Assembly: GCF_000308835.1 (NCBI RefSeq)
Contig: NZ_BAGN01000220.1
Span: forward strand, 45,432-109,431
Direction: 5' to 3'
DNA from: Nocardia vinacea NBRC 16497
GTDB taxonomy: Bacteria; Actinomycetota; Actinomycetes; Mycobacteriales; Mycobacteriaceae
DNA: 64,000 nucleotides
This document shows, one piece after another, positions 26,443 through 35,703 of this stretch. A program made the position numbers and the translations under genes. How positions within the stretch are numbered: the stretch's first letter is position 1; each line of letters starts with the position of its first letter. A model generated the notes under the pieces. It was not told where the DNA came from and made no database searches. It saw only the letters and a program-made list of their open reading frames with translations.

Positions 26443-26484
26443 TTGACCAATAGTTCTAGCGTTGCTAGATTCTCTATCAACGCT
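26443..26484 (+). promoter_or_regulatory. Promoter and overlapping palindromes for the DUF1772 gene
   Basis: TTGACC (26443-26448) and TAGATT (26466-26471) are 17 bases apart. TCTAGC-GTT-GCTAGA is a perfect dyad at 26455-26469, and AGCGTTG/CAACGCT forms another at 26458-26484. The overlap strongly suggests a repressor site; no regulator gene is immediately adjacent, and the nearest TetR is at 27122. Confidence 0.65.
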
Positions 26485-26507
26485 ACAAGAACAGAACGGA
26501 ACAGCTC

Positions 26508-26984
26508 ATGATCACCACACTCATCCAGGTCGTCGCCATCATCTCGGTCCTCGCGAACGCCGTCGTCTACGGCACCGATGCCTGCTTCGCACTGATCACG
26601 CGGTCGGTGTACGACAAGCTGGACGACCGGACCGTGACCATCTCGGCGGGCTGGGGTCACTACTACGGCGACCGCCGGATGCCGATCGTCGGCATCAGCG
26701 GTGTGGTAACCGCCGTTGTGGCAACGGCTCTCGCGGCGATCGGCGGCCACGCGGCAGCCGCGATCGCGGCGGGTATCGCCGTCGTGGCGCTGGTAACCTG
26801 GCTCGGCATCTATGTTCGGGTCGCGAAGCCGGTGAACACCCAGCAGACCGCCGCGGCACACTCGGGCGTCATTCCGTCGGACGCCCGTGCACTGCAGGAC
26901 AAGTGGAACAGCGTGATCAACGGCCGGGTGGCCCTGCAGTTCATCGCCGTCGCCGCACTCTGCGCCGCGATCGCCCTCGCCTGA
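26508..26984 (+). CDS. DUF1772-family membrane protein
   Basis: A 158-residue integral membrane protein with four hydrophobic segments (about 5-25, 62-82, 85-105 and 140-157). The N-terminal NAVVYGTDACFALI, the YYGDRRMP loop and the NSVINGRVALQFIAVAAL end suit the DUF1772/anthrone-oxygenase-like family. Catalytic function is not established for bacterial members. It is a single-gene unit bounded by a promoter-operator upstream and a strong terminator downstream. Confidence 0.75.
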   Translation: MITTLIQVVAIISVLANAVVYGTDACFALITRSVYDKLDDRTVTISAGWGHYYGDRRMPIVGISGVVTAVVATALAAIGGHAAAAIAAGIAVVALVTWLGIYVRVAKPVNTQQTAAAHSGVIPSDARALQDKWNSVINGRVALQFIAVAALCAAIALA

Positions 26985-26998
26985 CGCACCTCACCGAG

Positions 26999-27044
26999 AA
27001 CCCTGTGTCGGCCGCACTTCGCAGGTGCGGCCGACACAGGGTTT
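26999..27044 (+). terminator. Strong intrinsic terminator
   Basis: A perfect 19-bp stem (AACCCTGTGTCGGCCGCAC with its complement), a seven-base loop and a short T-run (27041-27044). It ends the DUF1772 unit and can also serve the convergent TetR gene. Confidence 0.9.
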
Positions 27045-27121
27045 TCGTATGCCCGAGGGGTCGTTGGACCAGGGGTTCATCAGCACCTCTACCAACAAAC
27101 CGGCTGCACCGAACATGATGT

Positions 27122-27679
27122 CTAGCGGATGGTTTGGTCGATCAACCTGCGCGCCGCCCGGTCGGTGCGCTCCACATCACCGGTTATCAACCGATCCTGA
27201 ATGATGCCGCGCAGCCCCGAAACCAACAGCGTGGCAACGGCTTCCGGATCGTCGATGGATTCGATTCGACGCAGCGCATCCGCCAACGTCCCGATGAAGG
27301 TCGCGATCGCGGCATTCGCGTATTCGCCATAGGGATTACCCGGCACACACGCCGCCCCCAGCACCTGCAGCAGCACCCGCACACTCGTCGTGGCCTCCCC
27401 CGCGATATTCACCGCACAGAATTCGCCGAGCCGCTCGCGCAGCGAAGCCGCATCGGAGACCCCCGCGAAGACCGCGGCTATATCCGGGCGCTGCGTCGTC
27501 AGCGCCTGCACCAGCAGTTCTTCCTTGGTGTTGAAGTAGTGGATCAGCATGCGCGAGCTGGTGCCGAGTTCGGCGGCGAGCGGGCGCAACGACAGGTCAC
27601 CGAGGCCGTGGGCAGCGATGTATTCGACGACGCCGGCCAGCAAGTCGGCGCGTTTCGCGTGGTCGAGTGGACGGGCCAT
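27122..27679 (-). CDS. TetR-family regulator of the ketoacyl synthase gene
   Basis: A 185-residue repressor beginning MARPLDHAKRADLLAGVVEYIAAHGLGDLSLRPLAAELGTSSRMLIHYFNTKEELL, a textbook TetR HTH at residues 8-55. ATG 27679 is preferred; a frame extension to 27712 would overlap an apparent operator. It is divergent from the KasA/KasB-like gene. Two copies of an 18-bp motif in the 39-bp gap and the start of the KAS gene suggest it represses both. Confidence 0.88.
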   Translation of the reverse strand: MARPLDHAKRADLLAGVVEYIAAHGLGDLSLRPLAAELGTSSRMLIHYFNTKEELLVQALTTQRPDIAAVFAGVSDAASLRERLGEFCAVNIAGEATTSVRVLLQVLGAACVPGNPYGEYANAAIATFIGTLADALRRIESIDDPEAVATLLVSGLRGIIQDRLITGDVERTDRAARRLIDQTIR

Positions 27680-27686
27680 AAGTTGA

Positions 27687-27740
27687 CTGTAGCGATTGGT
27701 ACAGGTATTCATGACATCGTGACTGTAACAATCGCTTCAG
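27687..27740. promoter_or_regulatory. Twin operators between the TetR and KAS genes
   Basis: An 18-bp motif, CTGTAmCAATCGCTwCAG, occurs twice in opposite orientation: 27687-27704 (minus) and 27723-27740 (plus). Each copy has CTGTA/TACAG-type partial symmetry. The second copy lies just after the KAS start codon. Confidence 0.65.
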
Positions 27741-28963
27741 AAACTCGCCCGGCCGTCGTGGTCACCGCGGTCGCCGCGACCACATCGATCGCCGATGACA
27801 TCGACGCGACCTGGTCCGGGCTGCTCGCCGGGCGCAGCGGTATCGGCATGCTCGCCGACGATTTCGTCGCCGAATACGATCTGCCGGTCCGCATCGGCGG
27901 CAAGTTGAAGTCACGGCCGGGCGATCAGCTCACCCGCGTCGAACAGCGCCGCCACTCCTATGTCGAGCAGATGGCCCTGGTGCTAGGCCGCAAGGTCTGG
28001 CGCAATGCGGGCGCACCCGAGGTCGAAGGTGAGCGGCTCGCGGTCGTCATCGGCACCGGGCTCGGCGGCGGCGATGCGCTGATCAATGCCGTCGATTCGA
28101 TGCGCGACGGCGGCTACCGGAAGGTGTCGCCGATGTCGGTGCCGATGGTCATGCCGAATGGTCCGGCCGCGACGGTCGGGCTCGAAATCGGTGCCAAGGC
28201 AGGGGTTTTCGCGCCCGTCTCGGCCTGTTCCTCCGGTTCGGAGGCGATCGCGCATGCCTGGCGGCTGATCACCACCGGCGAGGCGGATGTCGTGCTGGCC
28301 GGTGGCGTCGAGGGGCATATCGATGCGGTGCCGATCGCGAGTTTCGCCATGATGCGGGCGATGAGTACGCGCAATGACGAGCCGGAGCGGGCATCGCGGC
28401 CATTCGACCGGGATCGCGACGGGTTCGTCTTCGGCGAGGCGGGGGCACTGCTGGTGCTGGAGTCCGAGCGGCATGCGCGGGCGCGCGGGGCGCAGATTCA
28501 CGGCCGGGTGCTTGGCGCGGGGATCACCTCGGACGCCTATCATATCGTCGCATCGGAGCCGGAGGGCATCGGTGCCGCGCGCGCTATGCGCAAGGCGATA
28601 TGCACTGCCGGACTGCAGGTTTCGGATATTCAGCACGTCAATGCGCACGCCACCTCGACATCGATCGGCGATGCGTCGGAAGCCAACGCCATCACCGCGG
28701 TGACGCCGGAGGCATCGGTCTACGCGCCCAAATCCGCACTCGGCCATTCGATCGGTGCGGTCGGTGCGCTCGAATCCATCCTCACCATGCTGACACTGCG
28801 CGACCAAATCGTCCCGCCCACATTGAATCTCGACAATCGGGACCTGGAGATCGACCTCGATATCGTGGCGGGCGCGCCCCGCGAGCAGCGCATCGACTTC
28901 GCACTCAACAACTCCTTCGGCTTCGGCGGCCACAATGTCGCCCTGGCCTTCGGCCGCGCGTAG
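27719..28963 (+). CDS. Beta-ketoacyl-ACP synthase, KasA/KasB-like
   Basis: A 414-residue condensing enzyme closely resembling mycobacterial KasA/KasB of the FAS-II/mycolate pathway. Identifying stretches are VVVTAVAATTSIADDID at the N-terminus, VSACSSGSEAIAHAWR (catalytic Cys), HVNAHATSTSIGD (His), KSALGHSIGAVGALES (Lys/His) and NNSFGFGGHNVALAFGR at the end. GTG 27719 is the most upstream credible start. It stands alone with its own TetR and a thioesterase instead of the usual FAS-II operon, so a specialised lipid product is likely. Confidence 0.92.
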   Translation: MTVTIASETRPAVVVTAVAATTSIADDIDATWSGLLAGRSGIGMLADDFVAEYDLPVRIGGKLKSRPGDQLTRVEQRRHSYVEQMALVLGRKVWRNAGAPEVEGERLAVVIGTGLGGGDALINAVDSMRDGGYRKVSPMSVPMVMPNGPAATVGLEIGAKAGVFAPVSACSSGSEAIAHAWRLITTGEADVVLAGGVEGHIDAVPIASFAMMRAMSTRNDEPERASRPFDRDRDGFVFGEAGALLVLESERHARARGAQIHGRVLGAGITSDAYHIVASEPEGIGAARAMRKAICTAGLQVSDIQHVNAHATSTSIGDASEANAITAVTPEASVYAPKSALGHSIGAVGALESILTMLTLRDQIVPPTLNLDNRDLEIDLDIVAGAPREQRIDFALNNSFGFGGHNVALAFGRA

Positions 28964-29044
28964 CGATAGCGGCTCGTTGCCGCGGAGTAGCGTCGTAGCA
29001 GAATCGTTAACCGTACGAACAACCCAGGGGAACGGGACAACGAC

Positions 29045-29836
29045 GTGGCCGAGGCCTTTTACACCCCAGATCCGGCGAACCCGAATCGGTTCGTCTCGAC
29101 CGAACTGACCCGCGGTCCGTGGTCACCCGATGCCCAGCACGCCGGGCCGCCATCCGCGCTGCTCGGGCACACGATCGAGCGCTGCGAGCCACGGGCCGGA
29201 TTCCAGGTCGGGCGGGTCGCGGTGGAAATCCTCGGTCCGGTTCCCCTGGAGCCGCTGACGGCGGAGGCGCGGGTGGCCCGCCCCGGACGCAGTGTGGAGC
29301 TCATCGAAGCGACCTTGTCCACAGATCGCGGACCGGTCATGCGGGCGAATGCCTGGCGATTCAAACTCGCCGAGCCGGAGCTCGAACTGCCCGAACAGTT
29401 CCTGCCGACCGGCGCCCGTCCCGGACCGGATCAGGCGGTGCCCTCTCACTTTCCGTCGACCCAGCCCGTCGGTTTTCACACCGGCATCGACTACCGCTTC
29501 GTGTCCGGGTCTTTCGCCGATCCCGGCCCGGCGATCTGCTGGATCCGGCTGAAATATCCGATCGTCGCCGGTACCACGCCCAGTCCGCTGGAACGCACAC
29601 TCGCCGCGGCGGATTCGGGCAACGGTGTCAGCCGGGTGCTGGATTGGAACCGATACCTGTTCATCAATACCGATCTCACGGTCACTCTGCACCGACAGCC
29701 GGTCGGCGAATGGGTCTGCCTGGACGCCGCCACCTATCCGCAACCGCACGGCATCGGCCTGGCCGAGTCGGCGCTCTTCGACGAGAAGGGTCCGCTCGGT
29801 CGCAGCACCCAAACCCTGTTCCTCGGCCCGCGCTAG
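29045..29836 (+). CDS. Thioesterase-family (double hotdog) protein
   Basis: A 263-residue protein of the acyl-CoA thioesterase/4HBT_3-like family: FYTPDPANPNRFVSTELTRGPWSPDAQHAGPPSALLGHTIE at the N-terminus is typical, with a second hotdog in the C-terminal half (WNRYLFINTDLTVTLHRQPVGEWVCLDA...). Start is GTG 29045 with GGGGAACGGGA upstream. It lies 81 bases after the KAS gene on the same strand, suggesting that it releases the acyl chain the synthase makes. Confidence 0.82.
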   Translation: MAEAFYTPDPANPNRFVSTELTRGPWSPDAQHAGPPSALLGHTIERCEPRAGFQVGRVAVEILGPVPLEPLTAEARVARPGRSVELIEATLSTDRGPVMRANAWRFKLAEPELELPEQFLPTGARPGPDQAVPSHFPSTQPVGFHTGIDYRFVSGSFADPGPAICWIRLKYPIVAGTTPSPLERTLAAADSGNGVSRVLDWNRYLFINTDLTVTLHRQPVGEWVCLDAATYPQPHGIGLAESALFDEKGPLGRSTQTLFLGPR

Positions 29837-30082
29837 GACGGCTTCAACCTGCGCGGTCGAAGATCGCGGCCGTGCGCGGATGCCTGGTGCGCGCCGTCGG
29901 GGTCGGGTTAACCGGCAGACTCGATCAATGCCGTGATCGGTCCGAACTTCGCAGGTCGATACCGCCGCCCGGCCTGTTGCTGAGCAATCGCCGCATGTGA
30001 AACCATAAAAGTGATTCGGTCGACCCGAGACGCCCACCGAGCCGCCTTCGCGCGGCGATCCGGACGCGGGAAGGAGTCGACG

Positions 30083-31588
30083 ATGTTGATGCGTTTCCGA
30101 CTGGACCCGGACCAACTCGCCGCGGCCATATCCATCGCCGGGCTGAAGCCGGGACCACGGTCCGCGCTGCCGCTGACGACCCCACCGTCCGACCCGGCAG
30201 CAGCGCTGCGGGACACCGGACTGCTCGAAGCGGACGACCGACTCACCGGACCGGCGAAAGGAGCACTGCGGATCGCCGCCGATCCCGCTCATACCGCCGC
30301 CGTCACCGCCAACCGCGTCGGGCAGGACGACCGGACAGCGGCGCTGCTGCTGTGCGGAGACGAAGAAGGCACCTTCGTCATGCAGGCCGAGACCGGCGAC
30401 GACGGCTTCGATTTCACCGTCGTGCCATCTCTTACCCAGGCCACCATGCTGGTCGACCAACTGCTCGATCTCACCTCCTACGGCCCCGGATTCGCCTCAC
30501 CCCCGATCGACCTCGATCTCATCACATTCGCCGCACTGCTCGCCGCCGCCGATGCGGCACAAGAGGCCCGCCTGGCCGGGGTCCTGAGTCGAAACGTCGC
30601 GGCCGGACCGCTCGAGCTGCGAGCGCTCGAGCTGGAGGAGCAACTCGCCAAGGGGCTGGCCGCGGGCGACACTCGTTGGGCCTTGTCCGCCGCCCAGGGC
30701 GCCACACCGGTCTCACTGGCGGCGGCGGCCGGCCGGATGACGGAGGGACTGGCGCGGCTGGCGTCGCTGAGCCTTGTTCGACTGGAGGCACTCGGCTGCT
30801 ACCGATTCACCGATGCCGGGACCGCGGTGGCACGGTCGTTCGGTCAACTGTTGACGACCGGGAGCATTGTCGTAATGAACGGTGCGGCAACGAAACAGGA
30901 CGCGCTCGCCTATTTCACGGTGTTCCGATCGACGTTCTCGACCCGGTTCGCATGCTGGCGCGAGCTTGCGGCGCGCAATCCGCGTGCCGAATTGTTGGAG
31001 ACCACAACCGAAGTCGCGCTCAGGCTGGTGCGCGATGTGCTGGATCCCGCCGTGATCAAGCCGTTCGCCGGTGGCATACCGGCATTCGACGCATCTGCCG
31101 TACCCACGGAAGCGGTGCCGGTGGTCGAGCGCGGCAGCACTCCGGCATTTCATCCGACGCACCAGGTGCCCGCCAGCGGCATGCCGGCATGGGCCACTCC
31201 CGACTCGACCCGGCCGCCCGTCGCCCGCATCGAACCGCGCGTCGAACTCCAGATCCTCGATCGCTCCGGCGACTGGGTGCATATCGCCTGCAATAACGGC
31301 TGGACCGCATGGGTCGACGGCCGCGCCATCGAACCCCTTGCCGCCCTCTGGTACCCGACCCACCTGGTACCCGAGGGCGGATTGGACGCATGGGCCGCGC
31401 CTGATCCGAGCCTCGGCCCCATCACCAGCATCGATCCTGGCGTCGAACTCCAGATCCTCGGCCGCGCCGGAGACTGGGCGCATATCGCCTGCAATAACGG
31501 CTGGACCGCATGGGTCGACGGCCGCGCCATCCAACCCCTCGCACGGCCCGGTGCACCCTGGACATCCACCGGCGACAGGAACGTCTGA
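30083..31588 (+). CDS. Uncharacterised protein with two near-identical C-terminal SH3-like repeats
   Basis: A 501-residue protein. The N-terminal 330 residues (MLMRFRLDPDQLAAAISIAGL..., mainly helical, no membrane segment) are of no family I can name with confidence. The C-terminus has two 67-residue repeats at about 356-422 and 423-489, each with VELQILxRxGDW and HIACNNGWTAWVDGRAI, the pattern of bacterial SH3 domains. ATG 30083 has a GGGAAGGAG site. There is no signal peptide, so the SH3 repeats may act in the cytoplasm or follow an unusual export route. The DNA of the repeats is identical over about 50 bases. Confidence 0.75.
   Translation: MLMRFRLDPDQLAAAISIAGLKPGPRSALPLTTPPSDPAAALRDTGLLEADDRLTGPAKGALRIAADPAHTAAVTANRVGQDDRTAALLLCGDEEGTFVMQAETGDDGFDFTVVPSLTQATMLVDQLLDLTSYGPGFASPPIDLDLITFAALLAAADAAQEARLAGVLSRNVAAGPLELRALELEEQLAKGLAAGDTRWALSAAQGATPVSLAAAAGRMTEGLARLASLSLVRLEALGCYRFTDAGTAVARSFGQLLTTGSIVVMNGAATKQDALAYFTVFRSTFSTRFACWRELAARNPRAELLETTTEVALRLVRDVLDPAVIKPFAGGIPAFDASAVPTEAVPVVERGSTPAFHPTHQVPASGMPAWATPDSTRPPVARIEPRVELQILDRSGDWVHIACNNGWTAWVDGRAIEPLAALWYPTHLVPEGGLDAWAAPDPSLGPITSIDPGVELQILGRAGDWAHIACNNGWTAWVDGRAIQPLARPGAPWTSTGDRNV
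31150..31548 (+). repeat. Tandem 201-bp duplication encoding the SH3-like repeats
   Basis: Two units with a period of 201 bp lie in the 3' part of the gene. The stretch starting at 31280 recurs unchanged at 31481 for about 50 bases, while the 5' parts of the units differ more. This points to recent duplication or gene conversion. Confidence 0.85.
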
Positions 31589-31671
31589 TGACCAGGGATT
31601 GGCGCACATCACCTGGATTTCGCTGACCTCGACGCCGCGCTCGACCAATTCGGCGTGGGCCTTGCGGATCG

Positions 31672-32319
31672 CTATACGCGCGGTTGCCAGCGCCACGCGA
31701 ATTCACCCGCCTCCGGCGGCGGACCGGGCAGTTCACCTTTTCCCGAGAGCCCCGCGATCAGCATGGCGAGCACGCGTCTGCGCAGTTCAGTGGTTCGGGC
31801 CTGGTCCGGCATGGCGATGGCCGCGCACGATTCCAGGACGAGACCGAGGTCACTGGCATTGGCATCCGCGCGTAGCCGACCAGAAGCGTGCGCCCGCCGG
31901 ACCAGTTCCTCGGTGACCTCCCCCGAATGCGTGACGTCCGGCAGCATCGACTCGTCCGGGGTGAAGGTGCCCGCCAAATGCACCGTCAACGAGTGCACAT
32001 CCGCGTCGACGACCCGTTCCAGGAATCCGATCAGACCGTGCCAGCCGTCCGAATCCTCCAGTGCGGCATCGGCTTCGGCGTTGTAGCGGCGTAGGCCCTG
32101 GTGGCAGAGGGTGCGCAACAGCACCTCTTTGCTCGGGTAGCGGCGGTAGAGGGCGCTGATACCCACTCCGGCTCGCTCGGCGACGGCGGCGATGGGGGCG
32201 TTGGCGTCGGCGAGGAAGACCGCGCGGGCGGCCTCGAGGATGAGCCCGTCGTTGCGGGCGGCCTGCGCCTTTCGGCCGGGCAGACCCTTCTGAGCTGGGG
32301 CATCGGATGTCTTCGGCAT
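31672..32319 (-). CDS. TetR-family regulator of the epoxide hydrolase
   Basis: A 215-residue repressor (MPKTSDAPAQKGLPGRKAQAARNDGLILEAARAVFLADANAPIAAVAERAGVGISALYRRYPSKEVLL), HTH about 25-70. It is divergent from an epoxide hydrolase gene across an 85-base gap that contains a 54-bp dyad, so it very likely controls that gene and itself. The ligand is unknown. Confidence 0.92.
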   Translation of the reverse strand: MPKTSDAPAQKGLPGRKAQAARNDGLILEAARAVFLADANAPIAAVAERAGVGISALYRRYPSKEVLLRTLCHQGLRRYNAEADAALEDSDGWHGLIGFLERVVDADVHSLTVHLAGTFTPDESMLPDVTHSGEVTEELVRRAHASGRLRADANASDLGLVLESCAAIAMPDQARTTELRRRVLAMLIAGLSGKGELPGPPPEAGEFAWRWQPRV

Positions 32320-32337
32320 GAGTTCAGATTAGCACTT

Positions 32338-32391
32338 GAAACGGAATGATCCGTTCTGATACTGTTCAAACAGAACGAAGCATTCCGTTTC
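32338..32391. promoter_or_regulatory. TetR operator for the epoxide hydrolase gene
   Basis: Concentric inverted repeats share one centre: outer arms GAAACGGAAT / ATTCCGTTTC (10 bp, perfect) and inner arms GTTCTG / CAGAAC. A promoter TTGAAA (32336-32341) and GATACT (32358-32363) is embedded in it. Confidence 0.8.
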
Positions 32392-32404
32392 ACAAGGAGT
32401 AGAG

Positions 32405-33541
32405 ATGACCGCCATCACCCCCTTCCGCATCGACGTCCCGCAGGCTCAGCTCGACGACCTGGCCGACCGGCTGTCCCGAGCCCTCTACCCGAACGAATTG
32501 CCCGGCGTCGGCGACGCCTACGGCGTACCGAACCAGCGGGTGCGAGATCTCGCCGAGTACTGGCTGGAACGCTTCGACTGGCGCGCGCTGGAGGCGAAGC
32601 TGAACTCCTACCCGCAGTTCACCACTGAGATCGACGGCGAAGATATCCACTTCCTGCACATCAGGTCCTCCCGGCCGGATGCGCTGCCGGTGATCCTGAC
32701 CCACGGCTGGCCCGGTTCGGTGCTCGAATACCTCGATGTCATCGCGCCGCTGACCGAGCCGGAATCGGCCGATGAGCCCGCCTTCCACCTGGTCATCCCG
32801 TCGCTGCCAGGATTCGGATTCTCCGGGCCGACCCGCAGCACCGGATGGGGCACCGCCCGCACTGCCGCGGCCTGGGCGGAGCTGATGGGCCGACTGGGCT
32901 ACGCGCGCTACGGCGCCATCGGCAACGACGGTGGCTCGATGGTCTCACCGGAGATCGGACGGCTGGATTCCGATCGCGTCGTCGGAGTGCATGTGACGCA
33001 GCTGTTTTCGTTCCCGTCCGGTGATCCATCGGAGTTCGAGGGGCTCTCCGAGGAGGATATGGCGGCGCTGCAGCACCTGCAGTGGTTCCACGAGAACAAG
33101 ATGGCCTTCAACGCCTTGCACAGCCAGCAGCCGCAGACGCTGGCGTTCGCGCTGGCCGATTCGCCGGTCGGATTGCTCGGCTGGAATGCGCAATTGTTCG
33201 GCGAGAGCCTCGACGAGGAGTTCGTGATCGGCAATGTGGCCATCTACTGGCTGACCGGAACGGCCGGGTCGTCGCTGCGGTTCTACTACGAGAATGCGCA
33301 CACCGCGCAGCAGCCGAGCGGACCGACCACGGTGCCGACCGGATTGGCGATGTTCAAGGGTGATTTCCAGTCGATTCGCCGGTTCGCCGAGCGCGATCAC
33401 AGCAACATCGTCAGCTGGAATTCTTATGACGTCGGCTCCGTCCAAGGCGGCCCGAACGATGCGGCCGGACACTACGCCGCGCATGAGGCACCGCAGGTGA
33501 TCGTCGCCGATATCCGGCAGTTCTTCGCCAAGCTCGGCTGA
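32405..33541 (+). CDS. Epoxide hydrolase (EHN-type alpha/beta-hydrolase)
   Basis: A 378-residue epoxide hydrolase with the N-terminal EHN lid domain (MTAITPFRIDVPQAQLDDLADRL, plus YWLERFDWRALEAKLN). The hydrolase core carries the oxyanion motif HGWPGS near residue 101 and the nucleophile Asp in GAIGNDGGSM. A C-terminal His lies in GHYAAHEAPQVI. It converts epoxides to diols; the natural substrate is unknown, and detoxification or lipid-epoxide turnover is inferred. Good AAGGAG site before ATG 32405. Confidence 0.92.
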   Translation: MTAITPFRIDVPQAQLDDLADRLSRALYPNELPGVGDAYGVPNQRVRDLAEYWLERFDWRALEAKLNSYPQFTTEIDGEDIHFLHIRSSRPDALPVILTHGWPGSVLEYLDVIAPLTEPESADEPAFHLVIPSLPGFGFSGPTRSTGWGTARTAAAWAELMGRLGYARYGAIGNDGGSMVSPEIGRLDSDRVVGVHVTQLFSFPSGDPSEFEGLSEEDMAALQHLQWFHENKMAFNALHSQQPQTLAFALADSPVGLLGWNAQLFGESLDEEFVIGNVAIYWLTGTAGSSLRFYYENAHTAQQPSGPTTVPTGLAMFKGDFQSIRRFAERDHSNIVSWNSYDVGSVQGGPNDAAGHYAAHEAPQVIVADIRQFFAKLG

Positions 33542-33553
33542 GCGCACACAGCG

Positions 33554-33590
33554 CAACGGCCCGCATCCGTTTTCCGGACGCGGGCCGTTG
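33554..33590 (+). terminator. Intrinsic terminator after the epoxide hydrolase gene
   Basis: CAACGGCCCGC and GCGGGCCGTTG pair over 11 bases, continued by TCCG/CGGA, around a TTTT loop. It lies 13 bases after the stop codon. Confidence 0.8.
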
Positions 33591-33624
33591 CCCGTTTCCC
33601 AGCAGAGACCCTCTCGTATGTCTT

Positions 33625-33692
33625 CGAGACGCACGGCCATGGTTCGTCTCGTTCTCCGCTGTTGTACTGGATTCACCAACAGTTCAACAGCT
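33625..33692. promoter_or_regulatory. Cluster of inverted repeats upstream of the NmrA-like gene
   Basis: CGAGACG/CGTCTCG (33625-33631 and 33645-33651) and GCTGTTG/CAACAGC (about 33658-33692, the right arm being the second of two CAACAG boxes) lie in the 245-base gap. They may be operator sites; no regulator is adjacent. Confidence 0.4.
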
Positions 33693-33716
33693 TTCGACAC
33701 CCGCGGTGCGAGCGTC

Positions 33717-33760
33717 AGGCCCGGAGGCGGCAGCCTGCGTAACCACGTAGGGCCCGGGAG
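33717..33760 (+). repeat. Interspersed repeat family B, copy 3 (intergenic)
   Basis: GGCCCGGAGGCGGCAGC followed by GCGTAACCACG and AGGGCCCGGGAGC matches the minus strand of 5912-5956 and, less closely, 49307-49349. A few bases are missing in the middle. It is the only copy outside a coding frame. Confidence 0.7.
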
Positions 33761-33786
33761 CACCGCAAGTTCAACAAGGAGAAACA

Positions 33787-34410
33787 ATGCGAATCGCAGT
33801 CTTCGGAGCCACCAGCACCGTCGGTCGTCTGGTCGTCGAGCAGGCGCTCGCGCAGGGGCACGAGGTCACCGCCTTCACACGCAGCGCGGCCGGTATCGAG
33901 CAGCGGCACGAGCGGCTGCATATCGTGGAAGGCAATGTGCTGGACACGAATTCGGTCGAACAGGCCGTCGTCGGTCAGGATGCGGTGCTGATCTCGCTCG
34001 GCGCGGGCCGCAAGGGCGTCATCCGGGCCGCGGGCACTCGCGCGGTAATCGAGGCGATGAACCGTACCGGCGTGAAGCGCCTGATCTGCCAGACCACCCT
34101 CGGCGTCGGCGACAGCGCGGGCAACCTCAACTTCCTCTGGAAGTACGTGATGTTCGGGATGCTGCTGCGCCAGGCCTTCGCCGACCACGTCCAGCAGGAA
34201 GAATACGTCCACGCCAGCAACCTCGACTGGACCATCGTCCGCCCGAGCGCCTTCACCGACGGCCCCCGCACCGACGCCTACCGCCGCGGCTTCGGCGCCG
34301 ACGAAAAGGGCCTCTCCCTGAAGATCGCCCGCGCCGACATCGCGGCGTTCATGCTCGAGCAACTCACCGACGCCACCTACACCCGCCGGGCCCCGGGCAT
34401 CTCCAACTGA
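33787..34410 (+). CDS. NAD(P)-binding NmrA/atypical SDR-like protein
   Basis: A 207-residue Rossmann protein: MRIAVFGATSTVGRLVVEQAL carries the GxxxxxG nucleotide-binding loop, with later GQDAVLISLGAG, KRLICQTTLGVGD and NLDWTIVRPSAFTDG typical of NAD(P)H-binding oxidoreductase-like or NmrA-type proteins. It lacks the YxxxK motif of classical SDRs, so a redox-sensing or isomerase-like role is possible. AAGGAGAAACA precedes ATG 33787. Confidence 0.85.
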   Translation: MRIAVFGATSTVGRLVVEQALAQGHEVTAFTRSAAGIEQRHERLHIVEGNVLDTNSVEQAVVGQDAVLISLGAGRKGVIRAAGTRAVIEAMNRTGVKRLICQTTLGVGDSAGNLNFLWKYVMFGMLLRQAFADHVQQEEYVHASNLDWTIVRPSAFTDGPRTDAYRRGFGADEKGLSLKIARADIAAFMLEQLTDATYTRRAPGISN

Positions 34411-34464
34411 GCCCACAAATGCCGCCCGAACTCGGCAGCGTCCGCGCGACCGGCCCACCCGGTT

Positions 34465-34498
34465 CGAAACCCACGCCCGATCCGGTGCGTGGGTTTCG
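34465..34498. terminator. Bidirectional terminator
   Basis: A perfect 12-bp stem CGAAACCCACGC / GCGTGGGTTTCG with a 10-base loop lies between the convergent NmrA-like and CobW genes. Confidence 0.85.
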
Positions 34499-34513
34499 GC
34501 CGTCGACGGGCGC

Positions 34514-35659
<1,146 letters not shown>

Positions 35660-35663
35660 ACAT

Positions 35664-35684
35664 TAATGATAATGGTTTTCATTT
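35664..35684. promoter_or_regulatory. Zur-type box before the CobW GTPase
   Basis: ATGATAATGGTTTTCAT (35666-35682) is palindromic (ATGAxAA-xxx-TTxTCAT) and AT-rich amid high-GC DNA, like actinobacterial Zur sites. It covers the -10 of the leaderless cobW-type gene. Confidence 0.7.
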
Positions 35685-35703
35685 AGATGTGGCCGGGCGG
35701 GCA

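Noticed and set aside
27134..27718. N-terminal extension of the KAS frame
   Set aside because: Antisense to the TetR gene; family alignment from memory places the N-terminus near VVVTAV.
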